A DNA stretch of 64,000 bases from Motiliproteus sp041586615 (lineage in GTDB: Bacteria > Pseudomonadota > Gammaproteobacteria > Pseudomonadales > Balneatricaceae), in contig JBFGZS010000008.1 of NCBI GenBank assembly GCA_041586615.1, forward strand, positions 1-64,000, given 5' to 3'. Shown here in pieces: positions 7,376 to 14,588 of the stretch; the stretch's first letter is position 1, and every line of letters starts with the position of its first letter. Position numbers and translations under genes: made by a program. Below the pieces are notes generated by a model. It ran no database searches. It was given only the letters and a program-made list of their open reading frames with translations, and had not been told where the DNA came from.

Positions 7376-9766
7376 ATGAGTAAGGCTCAGCGATTACGAA
7401 TACGCTGTTCGCTGGTCGTCGCCCTATTTTTCAGTGGGGTCTCTCAGGGTGCGTCTCAGGGGGACACGCAGGGGGCAGCGCCTGATGGTAGTCCCATTAC
7501 GAAATCAACGCCGCAATATTGGACCGATATCCAACCTATCTTCACTAAAAAATGTGTTGCCTGCCATGCCTGTTACGATGCGCCCTGCCAGCTGAAACTG
7601 GATACCCCCGAGGGGCTGTTACGGGGGCGTACGCAGGTGGCTGTTTACGATGCTGCTCGCCTCGATGCCATTCCCCCCAGCCGCCTGTTTACCGATGCTT
7701 TCACGGAACCGGATTGGCGTCGACGTGGCTTCGGCTCTGTGCTATCCGGCACCACACGCGAGGGTGCCGGCCATTCTTCCTTGCTGTATGGGATGTTGAA
7801 ACTGCGCAGGGATAACCCCTTTGTGGCCAAGCAGCGAATCCCTGACGCAATAGAACTCGGTGTGGGCCGTGAAAACCTGTGCCCGAAACCGGATCAATTT
7901 TCTGACTACGTCGTCAAACGACCAGGCCAAGGCATGCCCTTGGGATTGCCGGCACTGAATGACGAGGAGATGGCCGCCGTCACGTCCTGGCTCGACGGTG
8001 GTGCGCCGCTAGATCCTGTTAAACCCGTGCTTTCAGCGCGGGAAGACGTGGCGATACAGCAATGGGAGGCGTTTCTCAACGGGCCGGGTAAGCGACAAGC
8101 GTTGTTGTCGCGTTACCTGTTTGAACACCTGTTTATTGCCGATCTGCATTTCACGGATGCGGGCAGCGAACATTTTTTTTCGTTGATTCGTTCCGCTAGC
8201 GGGCCGGGGACTGTTGCGTCTCCCTTGGCGGCAGTGCGCCCGAATGACGCCGTGGAAGGACGGTTTTTTTATCGGCTGGTGGTGAACAGGGAATCGTTGG
8301 TGCATAAAACCCGTATCACCTATGCGCTGAATCCCGCCAAACTGGCGCGTATCCGTGCGCTTTTTCTCACTCAGCCCTGGGTCGTGCAATCGTTGCCTGA
8401 CTATAGCGTGCAGTCGGCCTCTAACCCTTTTCTAACCTTTGCTGCGTTACCGGCTGCGGCCCGCTACCGCTTTATGCTCGATGATGCCGAGTATTTTATT
8501 CGCACCTTTATACGTGGCCCCGTCTGCCGGGGTCAGGTTGCAACGGGCGTGATCCGGGACCGGTTCTGGACCCTGTTTTTGGACCCTGAGCACGATGCCT
8601 ATCTGTTAGATAAGCCGTACCGGCAACGCGTCAGCCCACTGTTGGGATTGCCCGCAGCGAACCATGATTTTTTAGCCGCCGGTAAAGCCTGGCTGAGTTA
8701 TTTCGATAACCGTAATCAGTATACCCGTGTCCGCGGCGATTTTTATCGGCAGCATCGCCCTCAGGGCTTCGGCATCGCGGATATCTGGCACGGCGATAGC
8801 GGCGCTACGCGCAAAAATAACCGCTCAGCACTACTGACCGTCTTCCGGCACCATGACAGTGCCAGCGTGGTGCCGGGGTTCCAGGGCGATTATCCGCAAA
8901 CCATGTGGGTGCTGGACTTTCCACTGCTGGAGCGAACCTATTACGAGTTGGTTGTGAACTTTAACGTGTTTGGTAGCGTCGCTCATCAGGCACAAACACG
9001 CCTTTACTTTGACCTAATCCGTAACGAAGGCGAGCACAATCTGTTGGCTTTTTTACCGGCGCATTATCGTGAGCCGTTGTTGAAACGTTGGTACCAGGAT
9101 GGCGGGCAACTGAAGCTGAAGCTGCTCTATGCCGAACTCGATAAACAGGCGCCGAGCCAGGTCAAGATTGAGGGCGACAGTCCGGTCAATGAGTTTGCCC
9201 GCCAAGTTCGCGCTTCTTTAGGCGCCGCAGCGGGGCCGAATGACCGCTTGAACCGCTGCCTTAAGGGCGATTGTTATCCGGCGACGTTTAATCCGCAGCG
9301 ACAGCAGGTCGAGCGGGCATTGAGCCAACTTAGCCTGTGGCCCGCGCGGCTTTTGCCCGTGATCCACTGGTTGCCAGAGGTGACCTTCGTACGTATTGAC
9401 GGGGGGGCTGATGGGCGCTCGGTATTTACCCTTATCAGGGACCGAGCGCACTCGAATGTGGCGTTTATGTTTGGTGAAAGCCTGCGGCTGCAACCGGAAA
9501 AAGACCGTATTACAGTGATGCCTGGCACCGTTGGCAGCTATCCCAACTTTATTTTCAGCGTGCCACGACCGGAGGTGCGTGCATTTGTCGCCGCCTTGCA
9601 AGCTGTGCATTCACAAGCGGAATTTAACGCCGTGGTACGGCGTTGGGGGCTGCGACGTACCCGTGAAGATTTTTGGGATATCTTTCATGATATTACCGAT
9701 ATACAGCGTACAAAAGATCCGATCCAGGCCGGGATTTTTGATTTGAACCGCTATCTTAACCTGTAG
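7376..9766 (+). CDS. cti: Fatty acid cis/trans isomerase
   Basis: Cti converts cis- to trans-unsaturated membrane fatty acids in the periplasm, stiffening membranes under solvent, heat or salt stress. The 796-residue protein has a signal peptide (about 1-25) and a cytochrome-c-type haem motif CVACH (Cys60, Cys63, His64) just after the conserved YWTDIQPIFTKKC. Family-typical stretches follow: GDSGATRKNNRSALLTVFRHHDSASVV in the middle and MPGTVGSYPNFIFSV near the end. Length is normal. The ATG at 7376 is the only good start; its ribosome-binding site is weak. It appears monocistronic and converges on the yqaA-like gene with a 30-bp gap. Confidence 0.95.
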   Translation: MSKAQRLRIRCSLVVALFFSGVSQGASQGDTQGAAPDGSPITKSTPQYWTDIQPIFTKKCVACHACYDAPCQLKLDTPEGLLRGRTQVAVYDAARLDAIPPSRLFTDAFTEPDWRRRGFGSVLSGTTREGAGHSSLLYGMLKLRRDNPFVAKQRIPDAIELGVGRENLCPKPDQFSDYVVKRPGQGMPLGLPALNDEEMAAVTSWLDGGAPLDPVKPVLSAREDVAIQQWEAFLNGPGKRQALLSRYLFEHLFIADLHFTDAGSEHFFSLIRSASGPGTVASPLAAVRPNDAVEGRFFYRLVVNRESLVHKTRITYALNPAKLARIRALFLTQPWVVQSLPDYSVQSASNPFLTFAALPAAARYRFMLDDAEYFIRTFIRGPVCRGQVATGVIRDRFWTLFLDPEHDAYLLDKPYRQRVSPLLGLPAANHDFLAAGKAWLSYFDNRNQYTRVRGDFYRQHRPQGFGIADIWHGDSGATRKNNRSALLTVFRHHDSASVVPGFQGDYPQTMWVLDFPLLERTYYELVVNFNVFGSVAHQAQTRLYFDLIRNEGEHNLLAFLPAHYREPLLKRWYQDGGQLKLKLLYAELDKQAPSQVKIEGDSPVNEFARQVRASLGAAAGPNDRLNRCLKGDCYPATFNPQRQQVERALSQLSLWPARLLPVIHWLPEVTFVRIDGGADGRSVFTLIRDRAHSNVAFMFGESLRLQPEKDRITVMPGTVGSYPNFIFSVPRPEVRAFVAALQAVHSQAEFNAVVRRWGLRRTREDFWDIFHDITDIQRTKDPIQAGIFDLNRYLNL

Positions 9767-9796
9767 TTTCGGTGCGGATTGGGCAGCAATGGCTTG

Positions 9797-10228
9797 CTAG
9801 CCCGGGATCCAGTTTTCCAGGTAAACAACAGACAGATAGCGCAGACCTTTGCCGCTGCCAACCAGGAGCAGGAAGATCCATAAACGCACGCGCATAATCC
9901 CCGCGATGAGGGTGAGTGCATCGCCGCCAACCGGCGCCCAGGCCATCAGCAGCGTCCAGACGCCGTAACGCTGAAACCACTGCTGGCCTCGCGCTATCTG
10001 TTTGGGCTTGAAGTAAAACCACTTACGGTCCTGAAAGTGCAACAGGTAGAGGCCCATCGCCCAGTTCACCACCGCGCCGAGGGTATTGCCCAGCGTTGCC
10101 ACCACAACCAGCAGCGCCGGATCCCCCCCGTCGCGCAGCATCGCAAACAGAAAAACTTCTGAATAGAAAGGTAGAATCGTGGCGGCTAAAAACGACGCGC
10201 CGAACAGGATAAAATAACTGGTTAACAT
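9797..10228 (-). CDS. YqaA-type DedA-like membrane protein
   Basis: A 143-residue integral membrane protein of the YqaA branch of the SNARE-associated/DedA-like family: FGASFLAATILPFYSEVFLFAML, GNTLGAVVNWAMG and WAPVGGDALTLIAGIMR are typical. Four hydrophobic segments are visible. Function is unsettled; related DedA proteins act in lipid flipping and envelope homeostasis. The start is ATG 10228 with AAGGA at ideal spacing. It overlaps the stop of the upstream amidotransferase (ATGTTAA), so it is the third gene of the amidoligase operon and is translationally coupled. That coupling hints that the amidoligase product acts at the membrane, which is an inference. Confidence 0.85.
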   Translation of the reverse strand: MLTSYFILFGASFLAATILPFYSEVFLFAMLRDGGDPALLVVVATLGNTLGAVVNWAMGLYLLHFQDRKWFYFKPKQIARGQQWFQRYGVWTLLMAWAPVGGDALTLIAGIMRVRLWIFLLLVGSGKGLRYLSVVYLENWIPG

Positions 10229-10893
10229 GCACAGGTCCTTACCAGCCAGCGAAACAGCGCCATTTGCGAGGGCAGATAGAGCAGATATTCGGGGTGCCAT
10301 TGGACGCCGATTATAGCGCGCCCCGATTTACATTCCACTGCTTGGACAAACTGGTCGAGATCTCGCCCGGCGATCCAGAGATCATGACCGAGTTGATTGA
10401 CGGCCTGATGATGCAGGCTGTTGACCCGCAGGTGGTTGGCCCGGCAGATAGCCGCAACGAGCGAGTCCGGTTGCAAGTGTACCTGTTTGGTGGGCAGCAG
10501 TCCGGGACGGTTATGGGTCAGGCGGCGCGCAGGACGGATATCCTGGTGCAGGCTGCCGCCCAGAACCACATTGATCAGTTGGGCGCCACGGCAAATGCCC
10601 AGCAGCGGAATTTTTCGTTGCAGCGCGATTTGGATCCAGTCGATTTCCAGACGATCACGTTGCCGGTCGATCCTGACGCGCTCATTGATATCCCCGCCGT
10701 AGTGTTCGGGACTGATATCATCGCCACCCCCGATGACCAGCCCGTCCAGGGTCTCGGGGTCGGGTTGTGCGTGGCGAACGGTGAGGCGGACGGGGGTTGC
10801 TCCGGCCAGGTGCAGCGCCAGGCGCGTGCACCACCAGGACGGTGACCAGGCCTTGGCATTACCGGTTACTCCCACGGTGGGTCGAGTAACCAT
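10222..10893 (-). CDS. Class-I glutamine amidotransferase / gamma-glutamyl hydrolase-like (peptidase C26)
   Basis: A 223-residue GATase1-fold hydrolase. The triad is visible: nucleophile Cys101 in LLGICRGAQLINVVLGG, His200 and Glu202 in VQWHPEY. The VIGGGDDISPEHYGG loop is typical of the PuuD/gamma-glutamyl-GABA hydrolase group. Its start lies 28 bases inside the amidoligase gene and its end overlaps the yqaA-like gene, so all three are coupled. Pairing of such a peptidase with an amidoligase is a recurring arrangement known from comparative genomics, where the peptidase is thought to supply ammonia or remove gamma-glutamyl groups. The physiological substrate is not known. Confidence 0.88.
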   Translation of the reverse strand: MVTRPTVGVTGNAKAWSPSWWCTRLALHLAGATPVRLTVRHAQPDPETLDGLVIGGGDDISPEHYGGDINERVRIDRQRDRLEIDWIQIALQRKIPLLGICRGAQLINVVLGGSLHQDIRPARRLTHNRPGLLPTKQVHLQPDSLVAAICRANHLRVNSLHHQAVNQLGHDLWIAGRDLDQFVQAVECKSGRAIIGVQWHPEYLLYLPSQMALFRWLVRTCAC

Positions 10894-11855
10894 TGCTCAA
10901 TCCTCTCCACCCAGGATTTTCTGTTCATGCCCCACAGCGCGTTATTCTGCTTTAGGTAGCCCCGTGCCAGCATATCGAGGGCGGCCGAGTCTGCCGCAAG
11001 TTGTTCGACCCGTATCCATATATTCCACTGGGATGCCAGGGACCAGCCCGCGCGCTCCAGCTGGCAATTGGGGAGCCGGTAGTGAAAAGCGGGCCTGGCG
11101 TTGATTCTGGGATCGTCAATCGCACGCGCTACCCGGCGTGGATCGATGGTTGTCAGTATCGGAAGCAGGTCGAGTGCCCTGTTTCGGCTTGGATTGTGAT
11201 GCAGATAACTGTCAAAAATGGCAGACATATCGGCGTTTTTTCTGGTTAACATCGCTTCGCAAAACGCCTCGGGGTAAGGGGTGACGTAGGTCGATACCCG
11301 GCGGGAGAGGTTGACCTGGTGGGCCTCGAAAAGCCACCACTGCAACAGGCAAAATGCGCAGAGATAGCGATGGATGGTTCGTGCGTCTAGCGCGGGGGCT
11401 TCGCTGTTGATGTGCAGCCCGAAGGCGGCAATCAGAGAGTCTTCGGTACCTTTGGCACCCGCATTACGCAGTGCCGGCAGGATGCCAGAAAGCGTATCCA
11501 GTTGCGTTATTGGAATAGCCGGGCAGACCAGCTCCAGAGGGACAATCCCTTCTGCGGTTTGTTTCAGGAAGCTTACCCACTCTTCGCCCTGTTGCTCGAG
11601 GCGCGCCTCGCTGGCGATCCGCTTCAGGTAACCCCAATCCAATTCAAGCCGAAAACGGCCGAGGCTGGGTGAGTCAAGAAACCATTCGACCGCAGAGTGC
11701 GGCGCTGCACGGGCACCGATTGCCGTTGCCAAAGTATGGACAGCGTCTTCGAGGGACAGACCGGTAAACTCCAGTTCAAACCCGACCCGCCGCATGTCGC
11801 CACGTGCATTTGTCTGCCTGGGAGGTGATTGGAACCTCTCTGCCTTTGCGGTCAC
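10866..11855 (-). CDS. Putative amidoligase (COOH-NH2 ligase superfamily)
   Basis: A 329-residue protein of the amidoligase_2 group, ATP-dependent enzymes of the glutamine synthetase/glutamate-cysteine ligase-like fold that join a carboxylate to an amine. The glutamate-rich first strand RRVGFELEFTGLSL (about 21-34) is the family hallmark for metal/ATP binding; FGLHINSEAP and RLELDWGYLKR are further conserved pieces. It is the first gene of a three-gene coupled operon with an amidotransferase-type hydrolase and a YqaA-type membrane protein. Members of this family are predicted, not proven, to make peptide tags, cell-wall cross-links or small peptide metabolites. The start at 11855 is the first ATG; a later ATG at residue 21 directly precedes the conserved strand and cannot be excluded. 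Confidence 0.85.
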   Translation of the reverse strand: MTAKAERFQSPPRQTNARGDMRRVGFELEFTGLSLEDAVHTLATAIGARAAPHSAVEWFLDSPSLGRFRLELDWGYLKRIASEARLEQQGEEWVSFLKQTAEGIVPLELVCPAIPITQLDTLSGILPALRNAGAKGTEDSLIAAFGLHINSEAPALDARTIHRYLCAFCLLQWWLFEAHQVNLSRRVSTYVTPYPEAFCEAMLTRKNADMSAIFDSYLHHNPSRNRALDLLPILTTIDPRRVARAIDDPRINARPAFHYRLPNCQLERAGWSLASQWNIWIRVEQLAADSAALDMLARGYLKQNNALWGMNRKSWVERIEQWLLDPPWE

Positions 11856-12196
11856 GGTGCCACCTTATTAACCCTTAATGTGGTTATCTTTAAGCGATCG
11901 CTGTCGCCTTTCTTGGTGAAACAGGGCTATTCTAAGACCTATGCTATTCAGTCTAGTGCATTCTTTTTGCTGGGCGTTGGGGAGTAATCCGGCGTTGAAC
12001 TCAAGCGATCTGCTATCTTTATATAGGATTAATGGCACAGCCCCTGTGACGACGCTATAAACGATGAAATGATTTTGATTAATCGAAAAAACCTGCCGAT
12101 CGGTAGAGAAAAACACCTCAATTAGACCTAGACCCCGTTAGGTAGCACGTTGAGTTAACGCATAAAAATGATAAAAATTTCAGGGAGCAAGAACTG
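11856..12196. other. AT-rich intergenic region between the amidoligase and TRAP operons
   Basis: The two operons are divergent and share this 341-bp region, which must contain both promoters. A weak promoter-like pair for the TRAP genes is TTGAGT (12150-12155) and TAAAAA (12172-12177), 16 bases apart. A short CACAG-CCC-CTGTG hairpin lies near 12034-12047. No open frame here has a ribosome-binding site or family resemblance. Confidence 0.4.
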
Positions 12197-13291
12197 ATGG
12201 AAAGACGTGAACTTCTGAAAAAAGGCCTGGTTGGTCTGGGTGGTGTTGCCGCTGCCTCGACCTTGTCAGCACCGGCCATTGCAAAAAATCGAATTGAAGT
12301 AACCATGGTCTCCACCTGGCCGAGAGATTTTCCGGGACTGGGTACGGGGGCTCAGCGCTTTGCAAAACGCGTCACGGATATGAGCGATGGGCGTATCCAG
12401 GTGAATTACTTTGCCGGTGGCGAGCGGGTTAAACCGTTCGACTCTTTTGACGAAGTGGCGTCCGGAAATGCGCAGATTTATCATGGTGCAGAATACTATT
12501 GGAAGGGCAAACACCCGGGTTTTTCCTATTTTGCGACGGTACCCTTCGGTCTCTCTTGCACCGAATTTAACGCCTGGATGCGCTTTGCCGGTGGACAGGA
12601 GCTTTGGGACGAACTGTCGGCACCTTTCGGCGTGAAAGGCCTGATGTGCGGAAACACCGGTGTGCAGATGGGCGGCTGGTTTCGCAAAGAGATTAACTCG
12701 GCCGACGACCTTAAGGGTCTTAAGATCCGAATGCCGGGTCTGGGCGGCGACGTTATGGCGAAGCTGGATGCCTCGCCGGTATCGCTGCCAGGCAGCCAGA
12801 TCTATGAAAACCTGGTATCGGGTGCCATCGATGCCACCGAATGGGTCGGCCCCTGGAACGATATGGCGATGAAGTTCTACGAGGCAGCCAAATACTACTA
12901 CTATCCCGGTATGCACGAACCCGGAGCCATGCTGTCTCTCGGTATGAATAAAAAGTGGTGGGATGGTCTAACCAAGGCCGATCAGCTGATCATCGAAGCG
13001 GCGTCATCCATGGAAAACGATGTGATGATGTCCGAGTTCAACGCCAAGAACGGCGCGGCGTTGAAGACGCTGATTAATGAGCAGGGCGTCAAACTACGCC
13101 GCTTCAGCGATGATATTTATGACGCCTTCGGCGAAGCGGCAGAAGAGGTCTTTGATGAGGTTCGCCAGCACAGCAACCTGGCCGGACGTATTCATGAGAG
13201 CTTTGCTGCAGCACGTGCCGACATTGGTGCCTGGGCGAAGATCTCTGATCAGGCCTATGTTGAGCAACGAAACCGTGTTCTTGGCTTCTAG
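12197..13291 (+). CDS. TRAP transporter solute-binding protein (DctP family), Tat-exported
   Basis: The periplasmic receptor of a tripartite ATP-independent transporter. The 364-residue protein begins MERRELLKKGLVGLGG, a twin-arginine type signal ending near APAIAKN. The DctP body includes WPRDFPGLGTGAQRFAKRV, the helix-capping GLKIRMPGLGGDV and the substrate-contact segment SGAIDATEWVGPW. This subgroup resembles TakP-like receptors for 2-oxo acids or lactate, but specificity cannot be fixed. GGGAG precedes ATG 12197. It heads an operon with the two membrane subunits; a GC hairpin at 13349-13379 separates it from them. Such spacing commonly lets the binding protein be made in excess. Confidence 0.92.
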   Translation: MERRELLKKGLVGLGGVAAASTLSAPAIAKNRIEVTMVSTWPRDFPGLGTGAQRFAKRVTDMSDGRIQVNYFAGGERVKPFDSFDEVASGNAQIYHGAEYYWKGKHPGFSYFATVPFGLSCTEFNAWMRFAGGQELWDELSAPFGVKGLMCGNTGVQMGGWFRKEINSADDLKGLKIRMPGLGGDVMAKLDASPVSLPGSQIYENLVSGAIDATEWVGPWNDMAMKFYEAAKYYYYPGMHEPGAMLSLGMNKKWWDGLTKADQLIIEAASSMENDVMMSEFNAKNGAALKTLINEQGVKLRRFSDDIYDAFGEAAEEVFDEVRQHSNLAGRIHESFAAARADIGAWAKISDQAYVEQRNRVLGF

Positions 13292-13348
13292 CCTCTGATC
13301 GTCACCGGTAACGGGGGCTTACCCGGCACCGGTGTGGTATGGACACCA

Positions 13349-13379
13349 GCCTGCCCCCTTCTAGCGGATAGGGGCGGGC
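13349..13379 (+). promoter_or_regulatory. Intercistronic hairpin in the TRAP operon
   Basis: GCCTGCCCC (13349-13357) pairs with GGGGCGGGC (13371-13379), including one T-G pair, around a 13-base loop, 58 bases after the binding-protein stop. There is no T-run, so partial termination or 3'-end protection of the first cistron is likelier than full termination. Confidence 0.5.
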
Positions 13380-13455
13380 CTACGGACAGCGGTCTATGGT
13401 TGCCGAGTTGTTGAGTGGCTGGTCGCTGAATTTCTAATTGTTCAGGCGTTTTTCA

Positions 13456-14520
13456 ATGACGGATACCCCTAATGCCGCGACGACGGTAGACGAACCTGAT
13501 CCGGTTGTTGTGGCGACACCGGTCACGGTATTGGTACGTATATTCTCTGGCGCGGTTGTCGCGACGGCGCTGCTGTTTCTGCTTAATAATTATCTGACCT
13601 TCTGGCGCGAATGGCCTGGCCTGACGCAATTTCTTGCGCATAAAGGCTGGCTATCCTTTGCCGCGCTAGATGAGCCGCTCAGCGCCCAGGCGCTGCAGCT
13701 GGGTTGGTTACAGTTGGCTAGCTATCTGGCAGCCATTGCGGTGGTGGTGGGCTATGTCATGACGACCCGTCATCGCTCTCTGCGGATTGACGCCGCGCGC
13801 ATGGAACATTTCTCTGCCTATATCGTCCGTGTCGCCTTTTGGGCGGTTCTGATCATTGGTCTGGCGGACATGGTTATCTCCCTGTTACGGGTCGAGGAGT
13901 TTCTGGACGCGCTGCTGGGAGAAGAGCTGAGTCGTTCACTGGGGCGCGCCCAGTTCCGTGGCGCGTATGTACATTTCCCGCTGGTGCTGTTGTCTTTTGT
14001 TATTGCGTTACTGGTGCGGTCACTGGGCTTTATCTGGCTGTCGCTGATGGTCGTTCTTTCCGAGTTTATGATTGTTATCTCCAGCTTTGTTTTTTCCTAT
14101 GAGCAAGCGTATATGGGTGATCTGGTGCGGTTCTGGTACGCGGCGCTGTTCTTGTTTGCCAGCGCCTACACCCTGTTGCATGAAGGGCATGTTCGGGTCG
14201 ATGTGCTTTACACGCAATTTAGTCCCCGGACCAAGGCCTGGTCCAATATTCTCGGTTTACTGTGTCTGGGGCTGCCCCTGTGCTGGATTATTTTGACCTT
14301 GGGTATGTGGGGGCGGGCCAGCAGTATCAACAGTCCACTCTTCAGCTTTGAAATATCCCAAAGCGGCTATGGCATGTATGTGAAATATCTCATGGCGGTT
14401 TACCTGGTGGTGTTCGCCCTGTCGATGATCATTCAGTTCTGCAGTTATTTGTTGAGTAATGTTGCCGATCTGCGTGGCGAACCGGGCGGTCGGGTTTCTT
14501 CCGGCAGTGCGGGCCACTAG
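13456..14520 (+). CDS. TRAP transporter small membrane subunit (DctQ-like), enlarged
   Basis: This 354-residue protein supplies the small membrane component between receptor and permease. The C-terminal part contains the DctQ four-helix unit, with the typical HEGHVRVDVLYTQFSPRTKAW motif. The N-terminal half adds about four further hydrophobic helices (for example VLVRIFSGAVVATALLFLLNNYL), making it roughly twice the usual 150-200 residues. ATG 13456 is chosen; a TTG six codons upstream is the alternative and neither has a strong ribosome-binding site. The unusual size goes together with the oversized permease downstream, suggesting a distinct TRAP subtype. Confidence 0.88.
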   Translation: MTDTPNAATTVDEPDPVVVATPVTVLVRIFSGAVVATALLFLLNNYLTFWREWPGLTQFLAHKGWLSFAALDEPLSAQALQLGWLQLASYLAAIAVVVGYVMTTRHRSLRIDAARMEHFSAYIVRVAFWAVLIIGLADMVISLLRVEEFLDALLGEELSRSLGRAQFRGAYVHFPLVLLSFVIALLVRSLGFIWLSLMVVLSEFMIVISSFVFSYEQAYMGDLVRFWYAALFLFASAYTLLHEGHVRVDVLYTQFSPRTKAWSNILGLLCLGLPLCWIILTLGMWGRASSINSPLFSFEISQSGYGMYVKYLMAVYLVVFALSMIIQFCSYLLSNVADLRGEPGGRVSSGSAGH

Positions 14521-14588
14521 CTTGCGCTGAATAGAGACATTCGCGTTATTGAACACATCACCCGACGTCATCTGTAAAGGGCCGATAC

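Noticed and set aside
7078..7383. Small plus-strand open frame before cti
   Set aside because: No ribosome-binding site, starts inside a hairpin loop and overlaps the cti start; composition is not gene-like.
9797..10228. YqaA-like gene considered as the end of the cti transcription unit
   Set aside because: It is on the opposite strand, with its start codon overlapping the amidotransferase stop; it belongs to the amidoligase operon.
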